Positions 17,350-24,363 of a stretch of 27,661 nucleotides of DNA are shown one piece after another (position 1 is the first letter of the stretch; every line of letters starts with the position of its first letter). A program made the translations under genes and the position numbers. The notes beneath the pieces are model-generated. The model made no database searches and was not told the DNA's origin. It worked only from the letters and a program-made list of their open reading frames with translations. This DNA is from a virus: positions 1-27,661 of IMG/VR virus record IMGVR_UViG_3300045588_000057. One strand, written 5' to 3'.

Positions 17350-19287
17350 TTAATCTTTCTTGTAAAAGTCGCAGAGGTAGCCGTCTGCATTAAGCGGCAA
17401 GCCTTGCGCCCAGTCTGGGGTGTGGCCCATAGCGTCGCACAGTATATCAAGGCGAAGCTCCGCCGCGTCCGCGTCAACTTCGCAGACGACCTCATCATGT
17501 ACGTGCATAACTATTTCGTAGTCCGTGTCTAGTGCGTGCATGCTGTGCAGTAGTAAGTCCCTGGAAACGGCCTGCACTATGTTTTCAGTCAATTTGCCGC
17601 CGTATGTGTCCTGCCAGCCCCATTGTTTTGTCAAGGTGTTAACGCCCATGTAACGCACCGTTTCACGTCCAAATCTATTGGCTGCTATTTGCGCGCTCCA
17701 ATAAGTTAAGCTGCGGCCGCTGGGTAACTCTACGCATAAACTGCCTGCGATCATTCGAAACGTAACGCCGCAGGATAGTTTTATTTCCTTTCTGAATTTT
17801 ACGCAGTTAATCGCCGCTTTGCCGAGGTCCGCCCAAAACTGTGTTATTTTAAAGTTTGCCTTGCGCCAGCGTTCGACAATTTGCTCCATGTCCTGCATGG
17901 AAAGGCCCATTTTTGCCCCGCCCATTGTTTCAAGTGCCGAAGCCCCGCCCTGGTAACCTAGCGCAAGCTCCGCGACTTTGCCCTTTTGGCGTAAGTCGGA
18001 TCCTTTGCCTATTTCGTCCAGCGGCACGTTAAACATTTTAGAGGCCGACGCTTCGTAAATTTTGCCATGCGTTGCGAAAACGTCTAGCCGCCACTGTTCG
18101 CCAGCAAGCCACGCCAAAACGCGCGCCTCGATTGCTGAAAAGTCGGCCACGGCAAACAGTTTGCCCTTGCTAGGTATTAAGGCCGTTCGTATAAGCTGCG
18201 AAAGTGTGTTTGAAATGTCATAACAAAGCCCGAAATAGTCGGCCGAATAGTTGCGCAGTAAGTCGCGCGCGTCTGCCAGATCTAAAATGTAATTTCTAGG
18301 CAAATTTTGCAACTGTATTAAACGGCCCGACCAGCGCCCCGTCCTGCCAGCTCCGTAAAATTGGAAAACGCCGCGCGCTCTACCGTCGGAGCCTACGCAG
18401 GACTCCATAGCCGCGTACTTTTTAACGGACGTTTTGCTGGTGGCTTGTCTTAATTGCAGCACCTCCCGAACAACGCCCGCGCTAGTCTCGTTTATTAGGC
18501 CCTCTATAGACTCTTTGGCTAGTGAATTGATTTCTTTGCCTGTTTGTTCTTGAAGCCATTTTAAAAGCTGCGCGGGGCTGTTTGGGTTGTCTAATTTCGT
18601 TAACTGTTTGAGGCGGTTTTTCAATGCCTCCATATTTGCGCCGTCGGCCTCTATTGCTTTACGTGCTAGCTTTTCGTCGATTAATACGCCGCGGTCGTTT
18701 ATTTGCTGGTCCAATACATAGGCCGCCCACTCTGACGCTGGCATTTTAAACGGCGCCAGGCGTTTAACTATTTCGCGCTCCGCCTCTACGTCGTTTTTAC
18801 AGTACTGCACAAAATCCGCCCACTTTTCGGGGCTGTTCTGTGCAGTGTTTCGCGTGCGGCCTCCGTTGGTTTTTGTCGGCTTTACTGGCATGCAAAAATA
18901 GCGAATAAGCGCGGACCCCGTGGAAAGTTTACCTTTTGCGCCTAAGTCCAGGGCTTTTGTAACTTCGCCCAAACTCATAGGCAGGCCACAGTATGCCGCT
19001 TTTATAGCACTACAGCGCCACTGCTCTGCGGGCACGTCGTAGTCCATTCTCGCAAAACATATACGCTCAAAGGCTGCATTGTGTGCTATCTTAACGACTG
19101 ACGGATCTAAAAGCATGTCAAAGAAACGCTGCGGCAATTTGTCCCAGTCGTAGCACTCCACTGGCTTTTTATCCGCTGCAAAAGCTACTATTAATATTTC
19201 GAAGTCTGCAGACGCGGCGTACTTATACGCGCCCGCGCTTTTAATATCTACAGAGCTGAACGTTTCTATGTCTACGTGTAATGTCAT
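17350..19287 (-). CDS. DNA polymerase I-type (family A) with 3'-5' exonuclease domain (645 aa)
   Basis: The start is ATG 19287, which overlaps the upstream stop (ATGA); an earlier in-frame ATG at 19329 would overlap more. The exonuclease domain has VDIET (5-9), HNAAFE (69-74) and YCKND (162-166), the DEDDy acidic residues. The polymerase domain has motif A DFSAIEAR (382-389), motif B RQKGKVAELALGYQG (433-447) and motif C HVHDE (595-599). All catalytic residues appear intact, so it should be a proofreading replicative polymerase for the phage. It lacks the 5'-nuclease domain of bacterial Pol I, as is usual for phage enzymes. Confidence 0.93.
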   Translation of the reverse strand: MTLHVDIETFSSVDIKSAGAYKYAASADFEILIVAFAADKKPVECYDWDKLPQRFFDMLLDPSVVKIAHNAAFERICFARMDYDVPAEQWRCSAIKAAYCGLPMSLGEVTKALDLGAKGKLSTGSALIRYFCMPVKPTKTNGGRTRNTAQNSPEKWADFVQYCKNDVEAEREIVKRLAPFKMPASEWAAYVLDQQINDRGVLIDEKLARKAIEADGANMEALKNRLKQLTKLDNPNSPAQLLKWLQEQTGKEINSLAKESIEGLINETSAGVVREVLQLRQATSKTSVKKYAAMESCVGSDGRARGVFQFYGAGRTGRWSGRLIQLQNLPRNYILDLADARDLLRNYSADYFGLCYDISNTLSQLIRTALIPSKGKLFAVADFSAIEARVLAWLAGEQWRLDVFATHGKIYEASASKMFNVPLDEIGKGSDLRQKGKVAELALGYQGGASALETMGGAKMGLSMQDMEQIVERWRKANFKITQFWADLGKAAINCVKFRKEIKLSCGVTFRMIAGSLCVELPSGRSLTYWSAQIAANRFGRETVRYMGVNTLTKQWGWQDTYGGKLTENIVQAVSRDLLLHSMHALDTDYEIVMHVHDEVVCEVDADAAELRLDILCDAMGHTPDWAQGLPLNADGYLCDFYKKD

Positions 19288-19571
19288 TCTATAAGGTTTA
19301 AATGAATGCGCAATAATTCGATAAAACAAACGTCTGTGTGCATTTTGTGGCCGCCGTTCAGTCCCTTTTTAGTCTCTACGTACTCGTCCAGGTCGTACTC
19401 GTTTCGCAAGTGCTGCAAATCTTTTTCTATTGTGGATTTACATACGTTCGCGTCAACAGAGGCGCAAACTTTATAGTGCAGCCTTTCGTTACTTACATAC
19501 TGGTTTTTATAGTCTCGCAAAATACGGACTATCGCGCTAAGTCTGCGCAATTGTGTTTTATTAATTGGCAT
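19284..19571 (-). CDS. Winged-helix DNA-binding protein (95 aa)
   Basis: The pattern RLSAIVRILRDYKNQYVSNE, then CKSTIEKDLQHLRNEYDL, then KKGLNGG matches the N-terminal HTH_11/DeoR-like winged helix seen in WYL-type regulators ('R...I..iL.......s...L......s..Ti.rDl..Lr.e.......'). No effector domain follows, so it would be a bare DNA-binding protein. It might regulate the early promoters or act in replication. Its stop overlaps the polymerase start. Confidence 0.68.
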   Translation of the reverse strand: MPINKTQLRRLSAIVRILRDYKNQYVSNERLHYKVCASVDANVCKSTIEKDLQHLRNEYDLDEYVETKKGLNGGHKMHTDVCFIELLRIHLNLIE

Positions 19572-19574
19572 AAT

Positions 19575-19901
19575 TTAGCAGTATATTAAGTCGATAGTTC
19601 GGAGGTCGTCAATTGGCAGTTTTCCGATTCTTGCCAAAATTTGACGCTTTTCTGTTTGGTGTATTTTAGTCGGATATAAAACTATTTCGCTTTCTACAGT
19701 TTCAAAAACAACGCTTAATTTTCCCTCTGGCGTATCTGTGTCTAATTTATGCGCTTTTTCCAGGTCCTTTTTTGTTTTCTGAATAGCTCGCAGCATTTTG
19801 TTTTCCTCTGCTGTCTTTTCTATATTAATGTATCGTTGCTTACTTTCGTGTAGAGTTGTGCCGTCTGGGCTTGTTACTGTAATTACTGCTATTACGTCCA
19901 T
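19575..19901 (-). CDS. Hypothetical early protein (108 aa)
   Basis: This protein begins with a beta-strand-rich segment (DVIAVITVTSPDGTTLHES), then a charged helix (KMLRAIQKTKKDLEKAH) and a mixed C terminus. No motif is recognised. It lies 3 bp upstream of the winged-helix gene and about 30 bp downstream of a strong terminator. No clear promoter of its own was found, so it is probably reached by partial read-through. Confidence 0.6.
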   Translation of the reverse strand: MDVIAVITVTSPDGTTLHESKQRYINIEKTAEENKMLRAIQKTKKDLEKAHKLDTDTPEGKLSVVFETVESEIVLYPTKIHQTEKRQILARIGKLPIDDLRTIDLIYC

Positions 19902-19935
19902 GCTTTCAAATTGTTTAAAGTTTACAGCCCAAAAA

Positions 19936-19959
19936 GGCGGACCCGTTTAAAAGTCCGCC
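19936..19959 (-). terminator. Strong intrinsic terminator after the DUF2815 gene
   Basis: On the minus strand GGCGGAC-N10-GTCCGCC is a perfect 7-bp GC-rich stem followed by five T. It lies between the single-strand-binding protein gene and the downstream polymerase operon, so it should make the upstream genes more abundant than the polymerase genes. Confidence 0.85.
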
Positions 19960-19980
19960 GCTTTGGTGTTTGCTTAATTC

Positions 19981-20511
19981 TTAAAGCATGTCGTCGCTTG
20001 CCAGTCCGAAGTCGCTTGCCGCTTCGTTTTCTGTATAGCCTCCGCCTAAGCTTTCGCCGTCCGCTGTTTTCTGTACAGCGTTTAGTCCTGCAGCTATGCC
20101 TTTGGACCCGTTCGAGTTGTAAGCGAAGAAATTTACACTTACACGTCCAAAGCATCCGCTGTAAACTTCGCGACTGTCTAGAATTAAGTTGCCGTTAATG
20201 TCGACAATTACGGGTTTTTGTTTACTTGACGCGTTAAAGAACATGTGCCCCGCATACGCTTCGTCGTCCTTTTCTGTGTCCCCGTCGCGCAGTGGCATTT
20301 TAAGCCCTGCAATTTTGCCGCCGAACTTCGAAGCCTTGCCTTCGTCAATAGTTGCCTGCACGGCTTTGTTGATTGCTGCGATTGTCGCAGTGTCGCTTTT
20401 TGGGATCAATACAGAAACACTGTATTTTGCGTCGCCGCCTTCTTGTGAAGCTCTAGCTTCGAAAATGTTGCAATAGCTTAAACGTGCTTTGCCTGTTACT
20501 ACTTTAGCCAT
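19981..20511 (-). CDS. DUF2815 single-stranded DNA-binding-like protein (176 aa)
   Basis: The features match the DUF2815 family: VTGKARLSYCNIFEA near the N terminus, YSVSVLIPKSD (about 30-40), KMPLRDGD (about 71-78), AYAGHMFFNASSKQKPVIVD and SVNFFAYNSNGSKGIAAGLN (about 124-143). DUF2815 proteins are OB-fold proteins thought to be phage SSBs and are regularly encoded next to DUF2800 nucleases, as here. The acidic C-terminal tail (DFGLASDDML) resembles SSB tails that recruit partners. It has its own dyad promoter, placed between it and the nuclease gene. Confidence 0.85.
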   Translation of the reverse strand: MAKVVTGKARLSYCNIFEARASQEGGDAKYSVSVLIPKSDTATIAAINKAVQATIDEGKASKFGGKIAGLKMPLRDGDTEKDDEAYAGHMFFNASSKQKPVIVDINGNLILDSREVYSGCFGRVSVNFFAYNSNGSKGIAAGLNAVQKTADGESLGGGYTENEAASDFGLASDDML

Positions 20512-20549
20512 AATTAACTGTTTAACTGTTTATACTTATTTAACTTTAG

Positions 20550-20592
20550 CGAAGATACTACTATTTTTGAATTATTCGCTATTTATTCAAAA
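20550..20592 (-). promoter_or_regulatory. Early promoter with dyad operator upstream of the DUF2815 gene
   Basis: The -7 box TATCTTCG (20557-20550), one mismatch from TAnnTTTG, lies 38 bp before ATG 20511. The dyad TTTTGAA-N14-TTCAAAA (20592-20565) is 7 bp upstream. The leader has two AAACAG copies. Confidence 0.72.
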
Positions 20593-20597
20593 ATATT

Positions 20598-21791
20598 TTA
20601 ATTAAAATCATTTGCGGCGTTCGCTACGGGGTCAAACGCGGGCCTCTTGTCGTCTGCACTTACTAGCGTCGGCTTGCCTGCTGGTTTATCTACTAAAGGC
20701 CCTAGCACTTCCTCAAATCCTTTCTTGCCTAAAACCTTTTCAAGTGCTGTAATGCCTTGCAGCTCCGACTTCATGTACTGCGACGCGTCCAGATCTGTAG
20801 CCTCTAGCCTTGCTTTTGCCGCCGCTTTGTCCGTTAGTACTCTATTACTGCGGCCCTCTACTAGTTTATAGCCGTCCCAGCTTTTGCCCTCTAGCGCTTC
20901 GCTTAGTAGATAGTCGCCGAGTCCAGACAGCCAACGCGTTAAACGGTCCGCCATGCCGTACACTTCTAATATTTGCGCGTCTGTTAATATGCGCGGGTCT
21001 GCAAAGTCCAAGGCTGCCACTGCGTGCGCTTCTTTAACTAGTGCAGCGCATTTGTTCTTTGCCTTACAAAAGCCACAGTGCGCGCCTGTTACTAGCGGGC
21101 CGTTTCCTGCCATAGCTTCGGCAGCTTTCGGCATAACGTAAACGTGGCCCCAGCTTACAAGCTCCGCAGCGCTTAACTCGAAAACGCTTACAGCGTCCAG
21201 GCGGGGCTGGTGTATATGCAGTCGCACCGTTTCAATGTCGTACAGAATACTGTAGGCCTCCAGGGCGCCAAGTGCGTAAAGTTTCAACTGCGAATTATCG
21301 ACCGCCGAAACGCGAACGCCTTTACCGTATTTAAGGTCTATAATATCTAAAACGTTGCCCCCTATTACGGCGTTGTCGACTGTGCCGAAACCTTCCGGTA
21401 CGTACTTAGTAAGATCTACGCGCACCTCTGTAAACACTTCGGCTAATCGGTCGCGCTCCACAGCTTCGGCGTGCACTTCTTTAATGTAGTCGACGTACAT
21501 ATCTGTACAGCTTTCCATTTCTTCGTTAAAGTGCTGGCTTTGCGCCTTAAAGCCTCGAATTTTCGCAGCAAGTGCTGGCTCGTTGCCGTCTTGTTCGAAC
21601 GCATAGCGCAGTTTAAGCTCCGCCAGTTCGTGCGCTGCTGTGCCCTCGTCAGCAAATACGCTGGACGTATTAGGGTAAACGCTTTCGAGCTGTGCCGAAG
21701 GTGTACACGTCAGCCAACGCGAGGACCCAGACGCGGACAGCAGCGCGTGCGCTCTGTCCTTGTGGTCTATTGGTGTTTCTTTTTTCGCCAT
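20598..21791 (-). CDS. DUF2800 RecB/Cas4-like nuclease (397 aa)
   Basis: This matches DUF2800, a PD-(D/E)XK nuclease family. Visible motifs are EGTAAHELAE (49-58; His54, Glu57), GTVDNAV (136-142; Asp139), IIDLKYGKG (150-158; Asp152, Lys154) and NSQLKLYALG (166-175; Gln168, Tyr172), the RecB-nuclease series. Cysteines at 29, 239, 242 and 248 (N-terminal Cys plus C-x2-C-x5-C) fit the iron-sulfur cluster of Cas4/AddB-type nucleases. The likely role is end processing for recombination or replication with the DUF2815 SSB. It is the third gene of the operon starting at 22410, and 1 bp separates it from the gene before it. Confidence 0.85.
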   Translation of the reverse strand: MAKKETPIDHKDRAHALLSASGSSRWLTCTPSAQLESVYPNTSSVFADEGTAAHELAELKLRYAFEQDGNEPALAAKIRGFKAQSQHFNEEMESCTDMYVDYIKEVHAEAVERDRLAEVFTEVRVDLTKYVPEGFGTVDNAVIGGNVLDIIDLKYGKGVRVSAVDNSQLKLYALGALEAYSILYDIETVRLHIHQPRLDAVSVFELSAAELVSWGHVYVMPKAAEAMAGNGPLVTGAHCGFCKAKNKCAALVKEAHAVAALDFADPRILTDAQILEVYGMADRLTRWLSGLGDYLLSEALEGKSWDGYKLVEGRSNRVLTDKAAAKARLEATDLDASQYMKSELQGITALEKVLGKKGFEEVLGPLVDKPAGKPTLVSADDKRPAFDPVANAANDFN

Positions 21792-21792
21792 T

Positions 21793-22218
21793 TTACAACG
21801 TATCTAAAAAGCTGTTAAATGCGTCGAAGTCTGCAGGATCCAAAGTTGAAACGCTAGCGGCTCCGAAAGTAGATAGTGCGGCCTTAATTGCTTCGCGTGT
21901 TTCTGGGCGCGTCTTAATAAAGCCGCCAACGCGTCCGCGCAAATGTTCAAGGTCTAGGCCCTTGATTGTCGTTTTTTCCTTTTCTACAGGTGCGGCTGGC
22001 GCCTCTATGGTTTCCGACTTTTCAACTGCTTCCTGGTTTTCTATGATTTCGGCTTTCTGTGCTTTGGCCTTTTCTACTTTTAACGCTTTAGGCTTTTCTG
22101 CTGGCGTCTCTGTAGCTGTTACGCTTTGTCCGCCTAGTGCGTGCATAAAGTCAATGTATGCCTGCAGCTGTACTGGGTCGCATACGTTAATACTGCATGA
22201 AATGTTCATAATTTTCAT
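21793..22218 (-). CDS. Hypothetical protein with conserved C-terminal helical domain (141 aa)
   Basis: The N terminus has a short beta region with CSINVCDP, followed by a low-complexity Lys/Ala/Glu linker (about 40-88). A C-terminal domain (about 89-141: LRGRVGGFIKTRPETREAIK, then STFGAASVSTLDPADFDAF) follows. That C-terminal pattern is seen in several small phage proteins encoded near recombination nucleases, possibly as binding domains, but the function is unknown. The linker suggests a flexible tether. Confidence 0.65.
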   Translation of the reverse strand: MKIMNISCSINVCDPVQLQAYIDFMHALGGQSVTATETPAEKPKALKVEKAKAQKAEIIENQEAVEKSETIEAPAAPVEKEKTTIKGLDLEHLRGRVGGFIKTRPETREAIKAALSTFGAASVSTLDPADFDAFNSFLDTL

Positions 22219-22410
22219 TTATTTACTGTTTAATTGATTACTGATTGGAGCCGCCTGGCGCGGGCTGTTAATTAATACGCGGCGGAATTGGTCCGCCAGG
22301 GCTTTGTTGAAATTGGTAAAAAAAGCCGCCCTTTCTTCGTCGCTGTAATTGTGCCAAGGTGCCGCGGTTGCGGGGTCGTTTGGCGTTACTGTTTTGGATA
22401 TTCTTAACAT
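22219..22410 (-). CDS. Small hypothetical protein, first gene of the early operon (63 aa)
   Basis: This 63-residue protein contains WHNYSDEERAAFFTNFNKAL. No family is recognised. The start lies 75 bp after the -7 box at 22485, with a GTAAAACAG element in the leader. It adjoins the next gene directly, with no intergenic space. Confidence 0.6.
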   Translation of the reverse strand: MLRISKTVTPNDPATAAPWHNYSDEERAAFFTNFNKALADQFRRVLINSPRQAAPISNQLNSK

Positions 22411-22484
22411 AGTTTTGAGGTTTTAAATGCGTTTTTTACTGTTTTACGTGTTAACTGATCTACTTTTTTACTGATTTCTTGAAG

Positions 22485-22529
22485 CAAATATACTGTAAAA
22501 CTTTTGAATGGAAATAGTAAATTTCAAAA
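22485..22529 (-). promoter_or_regulatory. Early promoter with dyad operator upstream of the leftward operon
   Basis: The -7 box TATATTTG (22492-22485) and the dyad TTTTGAA-N14-TTCAAAA (22529-22502), 9 bp upstream, lie 75 bp before the first start codon. No canonical -33 element is seen. Confidence 0.78.
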
Positions 22530-22530
22530 A

Positions 22531-22546
22531 TGTTAAGATATTAACA
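22531..22546. repeat. Palindrome TGTTAA-N4-TTAACA next to the early promoter
   Basis: Perfect 6-bp arms (7 with flanking A/T) directly upstream of the early-promoter dyad. The same palindrome recurs at 27011-27026 in the portal/protease intergenic region. Probable operator; the protein is unknown. Confidence 0.6.
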
Positions 22547-22606
22547 TGTTTCTGTTTATTTGTACGAAAATTAACGGTATAGGCCATTTGTTAAAATATG
22601 TTAAAT

Positions 22607-22896
22607 ATAAACAAGAATTGGCGTTTTATAAACAAGAATAAACAAAGGTTGTTTATGCTGAAAAGCCGCAGCAGTAAAGGGCTGTAGTGCTGTATAAACA
22701 ATATAAACAATAATATATATAAAACACTATATAGAAATAGCATAGGGAAATACAGAACTACAAATATACACTACGCGGATTCTAGGGTATTAGTGGGAAA
22801 AACTTGTTTGTTTTGTTTATAATTTGGCAAAAAATGGGCTGTAAGTCAGTCGCAGTGCGGTTTTATGAAATAAACAAGAAAAAAAGCCTTGTTTAT
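22607..22896. repeat. Cluster of nine ATAAACAA repeats (iteron-like)
   Basis: ATAAACAA occurs at 22607, 22628, 22638, 22694, 22703 and 22870 on the plus strand and as TTGTTTAT at 22649, 22813 and 22889. Copies 22638/22649 form a palindrome with a 3-bp centre. Copies 22870/22889, extended by one base to 9-bp arms, form a hairpin with a 9-base loop. The density far exceeds chance and resembles initiator or regulator binding sites. Confidence 0.72.
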
Positions 22897-22940
22897 GATT
22901 TGATTTTGTGCCGAAATGGTGTATAAAAATGGATTCTGTA

Positions 22941-22969
22941 TTGGATTTTCATATTAAGTTGTATATTTG
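22941..22969 (+). promoter_or_regulatory. Rightward promoter for the terminase module
   Basis: TTG (22941-22943), 18 bp, then TATATTTG (22962-22969) matches the Bacteroidota consensus. The box ends only 4 bp before ATG 22974, so the transcript may be leaderless or nearly so. It has no TTTTGAA dyad, unlike the leftward promoters. Confidence 0.7.
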
Positions 22970-22973
22970 CTTC

Positions 22974-23201
22974 ATGGAACGCAGTAATAAAAGCCTGTAC
23001 GATATACGCTACGAGCGAATAGGCAGGGCTGTAGCAGCAGAACTACAGAGAAACAGACATTTCCGCAGGGAGGTGGCAAGGTTGCCTTTAGGCAGCAGAA
23101 TTTTGCAGCTTGTCGATAGCGGCTACGACGCAAAAACGGATAAACCAAAAACAAAACTGCAGCGCTTTTTTGCGTTTGTGGGTAAACTTTTCAAAGGATG
23201 A
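22974..23201 (+). CDS. Small basic hypothetical protein (75 aa)
   Basis: The start ATG 22974 is chosen because the promoter ends immediately upstream; an in-frame ATG at 22908 lies before the promoter. The protein is strongly basic, with a helical region (YDIRYERIGRAVAAELQRNR) and a hydrophobic, basic C terminus (RFFAFVGKLFKG). No family is recognised. It begins the rightward operon leading to terminase and overlaps the next gene by 4 bp (ATGA). Confidence 0.62.
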   Translation: MERSNKSLYDIRYERIGRAVAAELQRNRHFRREVARLPLGSRILQLVDSGYDAKTDKPKTKLQRFFAFVGKLFKG

Positions 23202-23464
23202 AACAGGACAGCAAAATAAAAACTTTCTTTTTAACCACGGCGGGGCTTTTGCTGGTCGTGTTAATGTATTGCATTTTTGTAATTGATAAGGCCCTCTGCG
23301 TTTTTGCGGTTGGTCCGCGTATTGGTTTTCGCAAATGGCTGCATAACCCAAGCGTTAAAGTTTTACGCCAGGACGGCGAAATAGATCATAACCTGCAGAC
23401 GGTTTCAGTTTTACGCGTTGCGTTTTTTGGCCTGTGCTACTTTGTTTTTACACTGATATGGTAA
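23198..23464 (+). CDS. Small membrane protein (88 aa)
   Basis: Two hydrophobic segments are visible, at about residues 9-29 (FFLTTAGLLLVVLMYCIFV) and 72-88 (VLRVAFFGLCYFVFTLIW), on either side of a polar loop of about 40 residues. It is likely an inner-membrane protein; whether the loop faces outside cannot be told. It starts within the stop of the preceding gene. Superinfection exclusion or a host-takeover role is possible but unsupported. Confidence 0.6.
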   Translation: MKQDSKIKTFFLTTAGLLLVVLMYCIFVIDKALCVFAVGPRIGFRKWLHNPSVKVLRQDGEIDHNLQTVSVLRVAFFGLCYFVFTLIW

Positions 23465-23631
23465 CGGCTGCATATATACTGTTAACGCACGAAACGGACC
23501 CGCAGGCCATTGATTCGCCGCTATACGAAACGGCTGTTAACGCACTTGCGGACCTTTGCGCAAAGCTAGAAACTGAAAAGCACCCGGACGAGGCTATTTT
23601 TTCACCTAACGGGCTGCAGCATGGCACGTAA
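23458..23631 (+). CDS. Small hypothetical protein (57 aa)
   Basis: The start at ATG 23458 gives a 7-bp overlap with the membrane-protein gene; an upstream ATG at 23434 overlaps it further. The protein is acidic and helical (ETAVNALADLCAKLETEKHP). No motif is recognised. It overlaps the next small gene by 11 bp. Confidence 0.5.
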   Translation: MVTAAYILLTHETDPQAIDSPLYETAVNALADLCAKLETEKHPDEAIFSPNGLQHGT

Positions 23632-23794
23632 AAGCGAAGGTTTCGGCGACGACGTAGAGCGCGCGCTTTCAGTTTTAAGGCTCAAAAAGATAGCGGCGCT
23701 TATTGTGGGGCCCGACTGCCAGAGCTGCGCACAAAGACAAAAGCGCTGGAATGATCCACAGTTAAGAATTAATCAAATTTTGCATAAAAAATGA
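23621..23794 (+). CDS. Small Cys-containing protein just upstream of terminase (57 aa)
   Basis: A 57-residue frame begins ATG 23621 and ends TGA 23794, overlapping the terS start by 4 bp. It reads as a helical N-terminal half (GFGDDVERALSVLRL), then DCQSCAQRQKRWN. The 'GfGD.ve......gi......DC..C..R....N' layout is that of a small protein family often found directly upstream of terminase genes in Bacteroidota phages. The Cys pair suggests metal binding; function unknown. Confidence 0.68.
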   Translation: MARKSEGFGDDVERALSVLRLKKIAALIVGPDCQSCAQRQKRWNDPQLRINQILHKK

Positions 23795-24363
23795 TAACAG
23801 ACGACAGCGAAACAGGTAAAAACTTAACGCCAAAACAGCGTATTTTTTGCCATGAATATGTAAAAGACTGGAACGGCACCAGGGCGGCACGCGCGGCAGG
23901 CTATAAAGACATTTCTGCTACTAAAGTGGCCTATGCAAATCTGCAAAAGCCAAACATAAAGGCCTATATTGAGCACATACAGGCGGACCTTGCCAAACTG
24001 TCTGGCATTTCTGCTGTTAAGATTTTGGACGAACTTTCAAAAATTGCATTTTCTAGCATAGCGCAGCTGCATAATAGCTGGATAGAATTAGAAGCTTTTG
24101 AAGCTTTAACAGACGACCAAAAAGCAGCGATCGAGTCAATAGACACAAAGACAGAAACAAAGGACCTGGCAAACGGTGGCACTAAACGAGTCGACTATGT
24201 TAAAATTAAGCTGTACAACAAAATTGCAGCGATTGAAAGCATTAATAAAATGCTAAGCTATAATGCGCCAACGAAAACAGATCTAACTACGAAGGGCCAA
24301 GCCATAACGCCAGGCGCAGCACTTACGCAGGATCAAGTAAACAAGCTAATTGAAAAGCTGTAA
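23791..24363 (+). CDS. terS: Terminase small subunit (190 aa)
   Basis: The N-terminal half has the Terminase_2 pattern: LTPKQRIFCHEYVKDWNGT (12-30), ARAAGYKD (33-40), then ANLQKPNIKAYIE (48-60), a helix-turn-helix that recognises phage DNA ends or pac sites. The rest is helical with a C-terminal tail. It overlaps the upstream small gene and the large-subunit start (TAATG). It should bind the packaging site and recruit the large subunit; no pac/cos site could be identified in the sequence. Confidence 0.85.
   Translation: MITDDSETGKNLTPKQRIFCHEYVKDWNGTRAARAAGYKDISATKVAYANLQKPNIKAYIEHIQADLAKLSGISAVKILDELSKIAFSSIAQLHNSWIELEAFEALTDDQKAAIESIDTKTETKDLANGGTKRVDYVKIKLYNKIAAIESINKMLSYNAPTKTDLTTKGQAITPGAALTQDQVNKLIEKL

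Larger units (their letters stand above)
22411..22973. other. Gene-free AT-rich region; candidate replication origin and divergent control region
   Basis: No convincing gene lies here. The region holds the promoter of the leftward early operon (22485-22529), a TGTTAA-N4-TTAACA palindrome (22531-22546), two direct TGTTAA copies (22589 and 22599), nine ATAAACAA copies in either orientation (22607-22896) and the rightward promoter (22941-22969). High A+T content and clustered short repeats between divergent operons fit an origin of replication, but no initiator is identified. An in-frame extension of the 22974 gene starting at 22908 is rejected because the promoter lies inside it. Confidence 0.55.

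Noticed and set aside
19911-20476. Plus-strand and alternative minus frames over the DUF2815 gene
   Set aside because: Arg/Cys/Leu-rich shadow translations; the DUF2815 frame is clearly recognisable.
22761-22768. Additional CAAATATA (minus-strand TATATTTG) as a promoter
   Set aside because: No dyad, no -33 element and no gene in a suitable position follow it; probably chance in AT-rich DNA.
22908-22973. Upstream in-frame start for the 22974 gene
   Set aside because: The -33 and -7 boxes lie within this extension, so it would not be transcribed from that promoter.
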